Virus record (IMG/VR): IMGVR_UViG_3300032046_000120
Span: 1 to 33,772 of that record
Origin: a virus
Direction: 5' to 3' (one strand)
Length of the DNA stretch: 33,772 bases
The translations under genes and the position numbers were made by a program. This document shows positions 1 to 8,844 of this stretch, in pieces. The number at the start of each line of letters is the position of its first letter. Position 1 is the first letter of the stretch. Under the pieces are notes generated by a model, which was given only the letters and a program-made list of their open reading frames with translations, was not told the DNA's origin and did no database searches.

Positions 1-96
1 TTTAATAAGCAATTCGGCTGCGGCTTGTTTCTCGAGATCAGTTTCTTCTTCGGCATAATTGCCAGTTCCATAAATAGCAGCAAGTTTTGAATCCAT
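1..96 (-). CDS. Partial small virion-associated protein (N-terminal 32 residues)
   Basis: Only the N-terminal 32 codons are in the window; the gene continues past base 1. The start is the ATG whose complement lies at 94-96, and an AAGGAG Shine-Dalgarno (complement at 106-111) sits about nine bases upstream, so the start is well supported. The peptide begins MDSKLAAIYGTGNY and then has LEKQAAAELLIK, an acidic to amphipathic helix with the K-x-A pattern seen near the N-termini of other virion genes here. It follows the prohead protease gene in the same direction, where scaffold, capsid or head-completion genes are common. The function is not recognised and the full length is unknown. Confidence 0.7.
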   Translation of the reverse strand, partial: MDSKLAAIYGTGNYAEEETDLEKQAAAELLIK

Positions 97-205
97 TAGG
101 GATCACTCCTTCGGTTAGCGTTTTCAATTTTTATAATTTCCCCGGTGATTCGCTTCTTCGAGGTCTAGTAACCCCTAACGCCCACCGAAGTACATGTGCT
201 AGGTA

Positions 206-2239
206 TTAAGAGGATTTTCTCTCTCTTAAAATACCTTCTACGATCCTGCGGGGGATCGTGGACCCTTGCTGATGTAGCGCACCTAATCCCGCCAAGAACA
301 TTGCTAGTGTTGGATTGTTAGCTAGCAAATCCATGACTACCCCTACTGGCTCTCTACGTCCCATTTGTGCGGACTCCCTCTGACTTTTTGCCCATTCACT
401 GAGAGCGTATGCCCCACCTACTGCACCAAGCAAAACTGCCGGATTAACTTTATGTTCTCCGGCAGCTTGTTTTGTTAAACCTTCTAGCAGCCCTTCTTTA
501 TAAATTCGTTCCCAAAGATCGGGATGCTTAATTATTATTTCAGCAGATTTCATAAGACAATTAGATACGTTATCTAAGTAATGATTATATGCGGCAGAGA
601 TACCATTTAGAAAGAGGGTATTAGAAGCTCTCTTTTCTTTAAATTGATTTCCGCCCTCTTCACCATTAATTGTAATTCTAATAATACGCCGTTTAGCAAT
701 AGGTTCAAACATACCCCTATCTTCCATAAATGGAAGGAGTAGCTTTTTTAGCATCTCACTGAAATACTCATCTCCTATTGGAGTTTGCATATCTCTAACT
801 GGAGTATGGGAAAAAATAGTTCCAGTATCATCTAGTTGATCAGCCAAATCTTTCTTGCCCATATTGACTACGGTAATTCGCTGAAATTCTCTAGGTCTAA
901 GAAGCATGCCCATTATCGTAGGAGTAGATAATCCCTCAGATAAGGAACTTTTTCCTAGAGCATCCAATACTTCGTTAGGAAGATCTGGAGATTTATTAAA
1001 ATTTAATGGAATAGTTTTACTACTAAATTGACTAGGTACCACATTCTTATCTATTTCAGCTCTTTTTTGAGAGGCGTTTTTAATTCTAAGTTGCGCACGT
1101 ACACTATTTATTCCAGCAGTTTTAGTTTCCTCTTTAAAGAAGGGTTCTATTTCAGGTTCCAAATCTGGTACTGGAGGAACTGGAGTACCAAGATTAGATA
1201 ATTGTTTATACACTTTTACTGCTTTTTTAAGTGTTAGTCTTTCAGGCTGATATTTACTGATAATTGCTTGGGCCACTTCTTTAGTAAAAGGAGCAACAGA
1301 AGAAAGAACTGATGTACTAACATTTGGAATTTCTAATGCGGTTTTTTCAAGAAAGTCCTGATTATATCCCATAGATTCCGCAATATACCATGAAGGAACT
1401 ACATCTCCAGTATACCCTATATCATAAAAAGCTAACTTAGCCATAACTTTGGCTGTTTTCTCCGCACCAATAAATACCCCGGAAATATCAAAAAATCTAG
1501 GGTAGTCATTAATTGCGTACACTTTCCTACCATCGGTAAGTATTTTATTAAGCTGTGTACGTAAATGTAGGCAATAATCAGATTTCGTAACAGAAAGCCC
1601 TCTAATAGGATCATGTTTATGAAATGCTAGAACTGCTTTACCTACAGATTGATGAGTATGCGGATTAAATGTAGCTTGAGCATCATAATACTTTTCCAAA
1701 TCCAAACATATGCAGCAAGTATCAAAAGGAACACGTGTTCCCATTGATACGTCTGGAAATATACCATGATCTAACTTGTCACAAAAATCTTGACCCCCAA
1801 ATTTTTCAGCACGATCCCTATATACACATACAACGAGCTCTACTCGCTTCATAAGGTCGTGCCAACAAGAAATAACTATATCCCCTAAAGATCTGGATGC
1901 GTCTTTGTTTTGATGATGTCTAAATAAATGAGCTTGATAAAAGGTTTCGTAACCGTATATAGGGCCTCTATGTATTAAAGACGCCTCTGGAAAGTAATCA
2001 CCATTTGAATTTGATGACCAGTATTCGCCAGCACCTAAAGCGTTAACTAAAATGTATATTTTATTAGGATGTGGCTGAAGTGTTTCCAATAACTGCTGCA
2101 TCTCAGGTAACAATGGAGCAGCAGTTTTTCCCATACCAAAAAAGACTGCAGCCTTTTCTAAATTACCAGGATGGAAGACCTCTACTAATTGTTCTCCTAA
2201 ATCATGACGAGCTGGAAATTGGCAGACTTTTGTAATCAT
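206..2239 (-). CDS. Prohead (head maturation) protease with long C-terminal extension
   Basis: 677 residues. The first ~270 residues look like a phage head-maturation serine protease of the HK97/S78 type. There is a His region FRHHQNKD (107-113) followed by SLGD, then a hydrophobic strand VELVVCVY, then PDVSMGTRV with the candidate catalytic Ser165. Next come a Cys cluster (CCIC, ~175-178), YCLHLR, and the FFDISGVFIGAEKTAK segment typical of large-phage versions of this protease. Such enzymes cleave scaffold and capsid proteins during head maturation. The C-terminal ~400 residues are unrecognised, far more than a basic protease needs, and may be a fused scaffold-like or structural region. Several K-T-A or K-x-A motifs occur along the chain. 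No good Shine-Dalgarno lies next to the chosen ATG. The protease call rests on motif order, not an alignment. Confidence 0.7.
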   Translation of the reverse strand: MITKVCQFPARHDLGEQLVEVFHPGNLEKAAVFFGMGKTAAPLLPEMQQLLETLQPHPNKIYILVNALGAGEYWSSNSNGDYFPEASLIHRGPIYGYETFYQAHLFRHHQNKDASRSLGDIVISCWHDLMKRVELVVCVYRDRAEKFGGQDFCDKLDHGIFPDVSMGTRVPFDTCCICLDLEKYYDAQATFNPHTHQSVGKAVLAFHKHDPIRGLSVTKSDYCLHLRTQLNKILTDGRKVYAINDYPRFFDISGVFIGAEKTAKVMAKLAFYDIGYTGDVVPSWYIAESMGYNQDFLEKTALEIPNVSTSVLSSVAPFTKEVAQAIISKYQPERLTLKKAVKVYKQLSNLGTPVPPVPDLEPEIEPFFKEETKTAGINSVRAQLRIKNASQKRAEIDKNVVPSQFSSKTIPLNFNKSPDLPNEVLDALGKSSLSEGLSTPTIMGMLLRPREFQRITVVNMGKKDLADQLDDTGTIFSHTPVRDMQTPIGDEYFSEMLKKLLLPFMEDRGMFEPIAKRRIIRITINGEEGGNQFKEKRASNTLFLNGISAAYNHYLDNVSNCLMKSAEIIIKHPDLWERIYKEGLLEGLTKQAAGEHKVNPAVLLGAVGGAYALSEWAKSQRESAQMGRREPVGVVMDLLANNPTLAMFLAGLGALHQQGSTIPRRIVEGILRERKSS

Positions 2240-2309
2240 ACTGTTTTTATAGAATTCCTATACGCCTAAAATCTTCAGGGGTAGACACGCCTTTTAATTA
2301 TGCCGCCTC

Positions 2310-2942
2310 TTACCGTTCTTGATTCCTATGTAATGAACCTAAGATAGCTTCTTCATGAGGATCTAGTTCTCTTTGTAATAAGCCTATCTTTTCCTCTAAA
2401 GGTCTACCTAATCCTGACAATGGAGATAAGCTTACAGAATTCATAAAAGAATCTCGTTTATTACCAGAAATGGCCCGCTCTGCCTCAGTCAGTAATTTAG
2501 CGGTATTTATTCCGACAGACACTCCTTCATCAGGAGCTAGTTTAATATGATCTCGTATAAAAGATCCTACTACTAAGGGATCCTTGGCTAACGATGGGGC
2601 TAAAGAACGAAAAGAATTATACAGGAGTTTTACTTTATCAGCCTCTTCTTTATGAAGAGTCGGATTTGCATCTAGCATTTTTTTGTAATTTTTTACATTA
2701 GAAAAATGCTCACGAACAGCTCCGATTCCCTTGCCAATTCCTTCACGACCTAAAGCTAATCCCGTACCTAATATAGCCATAGGTGCTACCATTCCCGCAC
2801 CTCTAGCTAAAGTATGAGACATTGAAAGAGGGGGGCCAGGAAATAACGCTTGTTGTGCAAATCCACCTTTAAAAGCCTCTAAAAGATTACCTAACCAGTT
2901 ACTCTCTTTTTTTATCCCCAAAAAATCTTCAACTGGATTCAT
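2310..2942 (-). CDS. Hypothetical virion-operon protein with a small-residue hydrophobic segment
   Basis: 210 residues, family not recognised. It starts MNPVEDFLGIKKESNWLGNL, an amphipathic N-terminus, followed by a small-residue-rich hydrophobic stretch around residues 50-70 (MVAPMAILGTGLALG, then GIGKGIGAV) that could be a membrane or membrane-active segment. The rest is charged and probably helical. The ATG follows the stop of the upstream gene (2944-3228) with AAGGA just before it, so it is translationally coupled within the head operon read from the promoter near 4165-4194. Short Gly/Ala-rich proteins between structural genes are often minor or internal virion proteins; that role is inferred from context only. 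Confidence 0.75.
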   Translation of the reverse strand: MNPVEDFLGIKKESNWLGNLLEAFKGGFAQQALFPGPPLSMSHTLARGAGMVAPMAILGTGLALGREGIGKGIGAVREHFSNVKNYKKMLDANPTLHKEEADKVKLLYNSFRSLAPSLAKDPLVVGSFIRDHIKLAPDEGVSVGINTAKLLTEAERAISGNKRDSFMNSVSLSPLSGLGRPLEEKIGLLQRELDPHEEAILGSLHRNQER

Positions 2943-2943
2943 T

Positions 2944-3228
2944 TTAGTATCCTTGAGCTTTTCTATATTTATATTCTCTGTATTTATTTACTAAATTTTG
3001 TACAGGATCAGATTCATAAGCTTTATTCGCTACATAAAGAGCTCCTGCATACGGTGCTACTTTTACAGCGTTACCTGCTATTACGTGCTTCTCTTTTAAT
3101 AATTTATCACCAGTACTTTTAACTCCACCCATAATAGTCTTAAGAATATCTACTGTATTACCAGAAACGCCCTCCCCTAATTTTTCCAAACTTCTTAATA
3201 AAGTTAGAGCTAAATCTGTTTTTCTCAT
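2944..3228 (-). CDS. Small hypothetical virion-operon protein
   Basis: 94 residues, not recognised. The N-terminus LALTLLRSLEKLGEGVSG is an amphipathic helix ending in K-x-G, like the N-terminal tags of several other genes here. The C-terminal half has KVAPYAGALYVANKAYES and the chain ends KAQGY. This resembles the C-terminus of the 124-residue protein at 13594-13968 (AVPAIGAAGLYAGNK, ending SQGY), so the two may be distant paralogues. The ATG overlaps the upstream stop as ATGA and has an AAGGGG ribosome-binding site. A minor virion role is inferred from position. Confidence 0.75.
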   Translation of the reverse strand: MRKTDLALTLLRSLEKLGEGVSGNTVDILKTIMGGVKSTGDKLLKEKHVIAGNAVKVAPYAGALYVANKAYESDPVQNLVNKYREYKYRKAQGY

Positions 3229-4145
3229 ACTAGCCCCTTAAACTTTAAATTAACTTTAGCTAATTCGTCTTCTACAATCTCTGATGCTTCTTGAAGTTTT
3301 CTATGTTCATGAGATATCTTAGTAAAAGCTATAAAACGATCCATTACAGGATGATTAGGATTAGGAATAGTACCAGAACTAGCCATTTTAGTAAGAGAAC
3401 TCATTTGTTGAGAATATAGTAAAGTACCCGTGGAATTTAGATACCTACCTACAGTCTGAGTGGCTTCTTTTACTATAGACACATCAGGAGAATAACTAGA
3501 CCAAGCAGTTACAATGTCTCCTAAATTAGACCCTTCCATGATTTCTTGACGTACAGCAGAACATAGAGCGTCTTTCACATCCATGAGTAGTATACTGGAA
3601 GAAGCGTATTTACTAATAAAATCATTTCTCATACTTTCTAATCTAATTTTAAGATCCACTACATCTTCTATTGGATTTGCATGAAGTGACTGTTCTTGAG
3701 ATACCTTTACCATACTTCCTGCACCAAAAGCGTTCATTAAAATATCATCAGAAGCTAAAGAAAATTTATAATGGCTTTTAGGAGGTTCATATCCAGCAGT
3801 TTTTACTTGATGTACAGCTGGAGAAGATCCATCATTAAGGTCTTTTAAAACAGTAGAGGGGTTAGCAGGCCCTTCTGGAAAGGTTACATTTCTCATAGAA
3901 CCGCCCTTCTCAAATTCGCTAAGAAAGGCATTAGTATTAGCAAACTCACAGACCCTTTTTACTTGCTCTGGAGATAGTAAAGCTTGTTTAACTGTTTCTA
4001 CTACAGCATTACTAAGGGTTCCGCCATTAAGGTCATAATATGCTGCAGCCTTTTTCCCCATGAATTCTAATTGTTCAGGATCTATATTATGTGCTGCTCT
4101 TTGTTGAACTAGTCCTAAAGGTACCGAATTAAATGGATCACTCAT
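3225..4145 (-). CDS. Hypothetical virion protein, first gene of the head operon
   Basis: 306 residues, mostly helical with no recognised domain. It starts MSDPFNSVPLGLVQQRAAHN with an AGAGGTGAT ribosome-binding site. K-x-A motifs recur (GKKAAAYYD, VKTAGYEP, IVKEATQT, LTKMASSG). It is the promoter-proximal gene of the minus-strand block 4145 to 1, directly downstream of a TTGACA/TATCAT promoter, and overlaps the next gene by four bases. Its place with the prohead protease suggests a head or head-neck component. It lacks an obvious HK97 capsid signature, so I do not call it the major capsid protein. Confidence 0.75.
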   Translation of the reverse strand: MSDPFNSVPLGLVQQRAAHNIDPEQLEFMGKKAAAYYDLNGGTLSNAVVETVKQALLSPEQVKRVCEFANTNAFLSEFEKGGSMRNVTFPEGPANPSTVLKDLNDGSSPAVHQVKTAGYEPPKSHYKFSLASDDILMNAFGAGSMVKVSQEQSLHANPIEDVVDLKIRLESMRNDFISKYASSSILLMDVKDALCSAVRQEIMEGSNLGDIVTAWSSYSPDVSIVKEATQTVGRYLNSTGTLLYSQQMSSLTKMASSGTIPNPNHPVMDRFIAFTKISHEHRKLQEASEIVEDELAKVNLKFKGLV

Positions 4146-4164
4146 ATTACATCACCTCTTAATT

Positions 4165-4194
4165 ATGATAAGTTTTTTAAACATCTATTGTCAA
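4165..4194 (-). promoter_or_regulatory. Sigma70-like promoter for the minus-strand head operon
   Basis: Read on the minus strand, a consensus -35 TTGACA (complement at 4189-4194) is followed after 18 bases by TATCAT (complement at 4165-4170). This lies upstream of the ATG at 4145. It sits in a 134-base divergent intergenic region, the only one between the head operon and the terminase island. The perfect -35 suggests recognition by a host-type holoenzyme, although the phage encodes its own polymerase. A weaker plus-strand candidate is TTGATA at 4209-4214 with TATAGC at 4233-4238, spacer 18. Confidence 0.5.
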
Positions 4195-4279
4195 CAAAAG
4201 TATACAGCTTGATATCATTAACCACACTATACTATAGCTATCACGTAGTCCGTAATCATGGGAAGGATATGGGTATATT

Positions 4280-4780
4280 ATGACTGGGAGTCTAGAAATT
4301 CAAAAGCTTGCTGCTCGTATAAACAACTTAGAGAAGCAAATAGATTTTTTACTCAGAATAAACGGTTTAGCTATTTCTGCTCTTAGAGACGCTTCAGATG
4401 AAGAATTACTAAAATATTATAGGGACGCTATCCAGTTATTAGGTCTACAAGAAAATCAATTTTCTTTAGAAGTGATCGGGGTTTGGGCAGAAATATTTTG
4501 TCAATTTTCAGAATATGAATTCATACGTATTCAAGAAATATTAGACTACGAACATACTTGGGAACCCTTTTATAATCTTTGTATTAAAATGATGACCTTT
4601 ATTCGTCATCAAAAAGACTTTTCTATGAGTATTGCGCTTAAAAACTTATACGGATTATTAAATAAAGCGCAAAAAAATTTAAGAGAGTCTGCAATAATTA
4701 CAATTAAGAACTATCCTAAAAGTCTTCCCAGAATTGCTCAAACTATATTGAATGGGGATAATTTAGAACCCTATTTATAA
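4280..4780 (+). CDS. Hypothetical protein upstream of the large terminase
   Basis: 166 residues, predicted largely helical. Residues ~5-35 (IQKLAARINNLEKQIDFLL) look like a short coiled coil. Later stretches are rich in aromatic and charged residues (FYNLCIKMMTFIRHQKD, SIALKNLYGLLNKAQK). No family recognised. It lies 62 bases upstream of the large terminase on the same strand, and the two form a two-gene island opposite to the surrounding virion genes. That is the usual place for a small terminase subunit, and a coiled-coil helical protein of this size would fit, but no DNA-binding helix-turn-helix could be identified, so this is only a possibility. The start has a GGAAGGAT stretch rather far upstream (about 13 bases). 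Confidence 0.7.
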   Translation: MTGSLEIQKLAARINNLEKQIDFLLRINGLAISALRDASDEELLKYYRDAIQLLGLQENQFSLEVIGVWAEIFCQFSEYEFIRIQEILDYEHTWEPFYNLCIKMMTFIRHQKDFSMSIALKNLYGLLNKAQKNLRESAIITIKNYPKSLPRIAQTILNGDNLEPYL

Positions 4781-4842
4781 AAAAATTAAGTGTAATAAAA
4801 ATAAATAAATAAGTATACTTTATAGAATTAACTGGAGATTAA

Positions 4843-7800
4843 ATGGCGGTTATAAATCTAGTTGCAACGTCTATAATAAAAAATTCTAAAACTATTCCAC
4901 TCGTTTGGACAGTAGACCGAGGAGCATGTGAGCCCTTCTTTGATTATGATGAGGAGGGAAATCCGACAAACTTCGGAATAGACGATGAACCTCCCGATCC
5001 TAATGTAGATGACATATTAAAAATGGATATGTCTAGACTCCTATATAACGTGTCTCCTTCTCAATTCGCAGAAACAGCTATTCAAATTCCCTCAGCAGGA
5101 ATAGTTGCGCCTTTTAGTTTTAAAGGTCGAGAATATTTAAGAAGAATATACGATACACCATCTAAAAAAGTACTCCTATTAGCCGGACGCCAAGTTGAGA
5201 AGTGCGTTGAAATTTCTAGTATTTGCAGACTTTATAATGGAGCACCTAAATTAGCTGGGGATATTACTGTTGGAGATCAAGTAGTTTCAATGTCCAAAGA
5301 TGGAATTACTATGACCGTGGGAACAGTATCGTGGGTTTCCAAAAGACATTTTAAAGAGTGCGTTAAGATAACCACTCGTCAAGGTCATGAAACAACTCTT
5401 GCTCTTACTCATCCACTTCGTACTTGGAACTCTTGGACATTAACAAAAGATTTGAAAGTCGGAGATAAAATAGCTGCGGTACGACATTGTGGAATTTTTT
5501 CCGAAGAATACTCGCCAAGTAAAGAACAGATTCGTTTAGCTACTTATTGTATATCTAATATTAACCCTATTCCACCCTATATCTTTCAACTTTCTAAAGA
5601 AAATACGGCCCTATTTTTAAATAACTTATGGCATATTTATGGGCATATAAAAAAAGTAAACAAATCTCAATATTCAGCAGAATACCGTTTCTTTTCTAAA
5701 TCTGTAATAAAAGATATACAAGCCCTTCTTTGGAAATTTGGAATACCTTCAAAAATTAAAAACAGAAACGACCTATGGGTACTACGAATTAAAACTGGAG
5801 AATGCCTTCGTATTTTTCTAGACGAAATAAAGGATCTAAAAAAATATGAAAATGCCACCTCCCCTCTAAAAAAAATAAATGCGCAATTATATACAGATTT
5901 ATATTGGGATAGAGTTAAAAAAATAGAGTCTATGGGAGAACAGGAATGTGTTGATTTTACAGTAGAAGGTACTGAGAATTTTGTGGGGGACGGGCTTATC
6001 TCCCACAATTCGACGTCTATTGGTAATAGAATGTTATGTTATTCTGCTTTGATTAACAACTTTAGATCTCTTTATGTATCGCCCTCAGCAGAACAAACTA
6101 AAGCTTTTTCTACTGATCGTGTAAAAGACGTAATTGAAAATTCTCCCTTATTAAAAGCATATATGACTACTAGAATTGACCAGGCAGTTTTCTTTAAAAA
6201 ATTCATTAACTTTTCTCAAATACGACTTAGATACGCTTATTTAAATGCTGATAGATGCCGTGGTCTTCCCGCAGACTGTATTACTATTGATGAACTTCAA
6301 GATATTCTCATAGATAATATACCCATTATTGAACAATCTGCATTTCACTCAATACATAAATTATTCATCTATTCAGGTACTCCAAAATCAGAAGACAATA
6401 CAATCGAACATTATTGGCAAGAATTTTCTACTCAAAATGAGTGGGTTATTCCATGTGAACGACATGGCACTCCTAAAGATTCATCTAGTTGGCACTGGAA
6501 TATACTTGGAGAACACAATATTGGAAAAGTTGGAACTGTTTGTGATAAATGTCATGAACCTATAAGTGCTTCTCATCCAATGGCACAATGGGCATCTATG
6601 AATCCCAGTACAGCAGAAAATAAAGATAAGGTAACTTTCGAAGGATATCATATTCCTCAACTTATGGTTTCTTGGGTAGATTGGAATGAGATATTAGAAG
6701 CTCAAGTACATTATCCTCGTGCTCAGTTTATGAACGAAAAACTGGGTAGGTCTTATGATTCTGGGGTAAGACCTATTACTAGAGCTCAATTACAAGCATG
6801 TTGTAAACCACATATCCAAATGGGAGATATAGAGAACTTCAAGCAAATTGCTCAAGGTAGACAAATATATTGCGGTTTAGATTGGGGGTGCCATGATAAA
6901 GAAACTAGAATTCTAACTGATAGAGGATTTGTTTATTTTGAAGACCTTATTTCATCTGATAAGGTAGCTCAATGGGATCCTAATACTCATTCAATGACCT
7001 TTGTTACCCCGTTAGCTACAACAATAAAATCCTATACTGGAGACTTATTACATTTTACGAGTCAGCAAGATGATTTAATGGTAACTCCAGATCATAAAAT
7101 GCGAGTACTAGAAAAGACGGGTTCTTGGGTTACTGAGTTAGCGTATCAAACTATGTTACATCTTGATGATATTGACTTTAATAACGCTATAGAGTGGGAA
7201 GGCGAAGATAAAAAGTTTATTAATATTACTCCAAATAAAGCTGTTCTTATAGAAGATTGGTTAGAATTTCTAGGGTACTTCTTATCTTTCGGAAGTCTAT
7301 TATTACCTAATATTGGACCTTATATCACATCTGATTTTAAAATTCGGTATATACTTCTAGAACCCAAAAACATACCAAAACAGTCATTAACGTATATTCA
7401 TTCTTGCTTATCCAGACTAGGACTTTCTTATACGTATCACTCCGAATTTATAAACAAAATTCCTAGATTTACAATACTCATAACAGAATCGACGCCTAAA
7501 AAATATGACGAATGGGATTGGCTATATCGTTTTGTAGGGACTAAAAAAACAAAGCAAATTCCACGTAAATTTTTAAATTTTTCCCGTAGATTATTAACTA
7601 TATTATTTAATGCCATCACTATTTTACGTGAAGATGACTTAGAAGGGCAGTTTTTATCTACTACAAAAAAACTCAATCTCGATTTTATAGAATTATGCAT
7701 TAAAGTAGGGGTATTATGTGAAGGTTGTGTTTATTACCCTGCAAATAATCAAGAACCAGAATATTGGAGTAACTCTTGGAACAGAGTGTCTTCTAATCAC

Positions 7801-8517
7801 GTAAACAGAACTGCGAAATATATAGCATATGATGGCCCTGTTTTTTGTTGTACTGTGCCTTCAGGATACATCGTAACAGAAAGAAATGGGCGAGTAGCCT
7901 ATCAAGGAAATAGCGGAGAAAACACATATACTGTAATAAGTTTTGGGGGGTACTTAGGTACAGGTAACTTTACGATTTTTTGGGTTCATAGGTTTACTGG
8001 ACCAGATTTAGAACCCGATAGGCAACTTGACTTAATTTCTCAAATGATTTCACAATTACAAGTACAAATAGTTGGAGTAGACTACGGTGGTGGATTTTAT
8101 CAGAATAATACATTAATAAAACGTTTTGGTCCGCATAAAATAATTAAATATCAATATAATCCTAGACAAAGAAAAAAGATATACTGGGAACCAAATCTTC
8201 TTAGATATATGTGCCATCGTAGTGAAATTATGAATGATATCTTCACAGCTTTAAAACGTAAGTTAGTAGATTTACCTAACTGGGAAGAGTTCCAGTCTCC
8301 TTATGGTCAAGATATTTTAAATATTTTTACAGAGTATAATAATAGACTGCGTATGGAAGAATATAAACATTCACCAGGAAAAACAGACGATTCTTTTCAC
8401 TCTTTAGTCTATCTTCTTTTAGCTTCTATGATTCAACATCCTAGACCCGATATTATTAGACCTACTCAAGATAGTGGAGTTCCTCCACACCATGAACAAC
8501 TAAGTACTTCTCTTTAA
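4843..8517 (+). CDS. terL: Terminase large subunit with two inteins
   Basis: 1224 residues as translated, about 614 after removal of two inteins (121-389 and 683-1023). The spliced protein has the two parts of a packaging motor. The ATPase has a P-loop GRQVEK (115-120) joined to STS (390-392) and a Walker B ITIDELQD with D483-E484. A Cys/His zinc-like insert follows (CERHG, then CDKCHEP). The RNase H-like headful nuclease has D680 (GLDWG), D1080 (VGVDYGG) and D1182-D1183 (TDDSFH). TerL docks on the portal, cuts concatemers and drives DNA into the head. The P-loop has Glu before Lys where Gly is usual. A TGGAGA site precedes the ATG. It is convergent with the next minus-strand gene, with 12 bases between. 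Confidence 0.93.
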   Translation: MAVINLVATSIIKNSKTIPLVWTVDRGACEPFFDYDEEGNPTNFGIDDEPPDPNVDDILKMDMSRLLYNVSPSQFAETAIQIPSAGIVAPFSFKGREYLRRIYDTPSKKVLLLAGRQVEKCVEISSICRLYNGAPKLAGDITVGDQVVSMSKDGITMTVGTVSWVSKRHFKECVKITTRQGHETTLALTHPLRTWNSWTLTKDLKVGDKIAAVRHCGIFSEEYSPSKEQIRLATYCISNINPIPPYIFQLSKENTALFLNNLWHIYGHIKKVNKSQYSAEYRFFSKSVIKDIQALLWKFGIPSKIKNRNDLWVLRIKTGECLRIFLDEIKDLKKYENATSPLKKINAQLYTDLYWDRVKKIESMGEQECVDFTVEGTENFVGDGLISHNSTSIGNRMLCYSALINNFRSLYVSPSAEQTKAFSTDRVKDVIENSPLLKAYMTTRIDQAVFFKKFINFSQIRLRYAYLNADRCRGLPADCITIDELQDILIDNIPIIEQSAFHSIHKLFIYSGTPKSEDNTIEHYWQEFSTQNEWVIPCERHGTPKDSSSWHWNILGEHNIGKVGTVCDKCHEPISASHPMAQWASMNPSTAENKDKVTFEGYHIPQLMVSWVDWNEILEAQVHYPRAQFMNEKLGRSYDSGVRPITRAQLQACCKPHIQMGDIENFKQIAQGRQIYCGLDWGCHDKETRILTDRGFVYFEDLISSDKVAQWDPNTHSMTFVTPLATTIKSYTGDLLHFTSQQDDLMVTPDHKMRVLEKTGSWVTELAYQTMLHLDDIDFNNAIEWEGEDKKFINITPNKAVLIEDWLEFLGYFLSFGSLLLPNIGPYITSDFKIRYILLEPKNIPKQSLTYIHSCLSRLGLSYTYHSEFINKIPRFTILITESTPKKYDEWDWLYRFVGTKKTKQIPRKFLNFSRRLLTILFNAITILREDDLEGQFLSTTKKLNLDFIELCIKVGVLCEGCVYYPANNQEPEYWSNSWNRVSSNHVNRTAKYIAYDGPVFCCTVPSGYIVTERNGRVAYQGNSGENTYTVISFGGYLGTGNFTIFWVHRFTGPDLEPDRQLDLISQMISQLQVQIVGVDYGGGFYQNNTLIKRFGPHKIIKYQYNPRQRKKIYWEPNLLRYMCHRSEIMNDIFTALKRKLVDLPNWEEFQSPYGQDILNIFTEYNNRLRMEEYKHSPGKTDDSFHSLVYLLLASMIQHPRPDIIRPTQDSGVPPHHEQLSTSL
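5203..6009 (+). other. Intein 1 of terminase, inserted in the Walker A motif
   Basis: 269 residues (C121-N389 of the precursor). It begins with Cys (CVEISSICRLYNG), has a block-B T-x-x-H (LALTHPL), and ends VGDGLISHN followed by Ser390 as +1 nucleophile, all standard for a class 1 intein. Excision joins GRQVEK to STSIGN and restores a P-loop. The central region has LAGLIDADG-like helices (for example SVIKDIQALLWKFGIPSKI), but no acidic L-x-x-x-x-D-G-D/A-D-G motif remains, so the endonuclease appears dead. The splicing residues look intact. Confidence 0.92.
6889..7911 (+). other. Intein 2 of terminase, inserted in the nuclease active site
   Basis: 341 residues (C683-N1023). It begins CHDKETRILTDRGFVYFEDL, has block B as VTPDHKM, and ends RVAYQGN followed by Ser1024. 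The penultimate residue is Gly where His is usual. Splicing joins YCGLDWG to SGENTYT, rebuilding the strand with the first nuclease Asp (D680). Degenerate LAGLIDADG motifs remain: LGYFLSFGSL has Phe where Asp should be, and the second motif (LLTILFNAITIL) has no acid, so homing activity is probably lost. Confidence 0.9.
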
Positions 8518-8529
8518 TAAGATAGCAAA

Positions 8530-8766
8530 CTAGTCTAATGTGTATTGCAAGTATACTTTATTCCCTTGATCTAAAACTTTAATAGTCTTAAATTGAAGAC
8601 CCGTTCTAGTACCTTTACAAATACATAAAACTCCAGAAGCAAAACCAATACAAAAATCTACACTTCCTCTAGTTATTAATTCTTCTCCATCTAAAGTAAT
8701 TCCTACTACTCGCGCACACAATTCTTTAATATTGATAGCCTGAGTATCCAATATGTATATCTCCAA
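8530..8766 (-). CDS. Small hypothetical protein
   Basis: 78 residues, mixed alpha/beta, no recognised motif. The start is MEIYILDTQAINIKELCARV. It is the last gene of the minus-strand tail block and is convergent with terL. The bases before its ATG are AT-rich with no clear Shine-Dalgarno, apart from a GGGG-rich stretch near 8776-8782 read in reverse complement. A hairpin at 8815-8844 separates it from the gene upstream. The call is supported by the compact gene order and lack of a competing ORF, not by homology. Confidence 0.55.
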   Translation of the reverse strand: MEIYILDTQAINIKELCARVVGITLDGEELITRGSVDFCIGFASGVLCICKGTRTGLQFKTIKVLDQGNKVYLQYTLD

Positions 8767-8814
8767 AATATACTAGGGGGGAAGGGCACGTAATAAGCGA
8801 ATGCATTCTATATA

Positions 8815-8844
8815 AGTTTACTCCAGAATATTTTAGAGTAAACT
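8815..8844 (-). terminator. Perfect 9-bp stem-loop between tail-block genes
   Basis: AGTTTACTC at 8815-8823 pairs exactly with GAGTAAACT at 8836-8844, with a 12-base AT-rich loop. It lies in the 103-base gap between minus-strand genes 8870-9403 and 8530-8766. There is no U-run on the minus-strand transcript side, so this could be a factor-dependent terminator, an RNA-processing site or an operator. Confidence 0.4.

Noticed and set aside
4280-4780. Small terminase subunit
   Set aside because: Position and size fit, but I could not identify a DNA-binding motif, so it stays hypothetical.
5667-6008. 113-codon minus-strand frame inside terminase intein 1
   Set aside because: It lies fully antisense to an intein with clear motifs, has no ribosome-binding site and reads as low-complexity sequence.
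7437-7700. 87-codon minus-strand frame inside terminase intein 2
   Set aside because: Antisense to the intein, with no motif or start signal.
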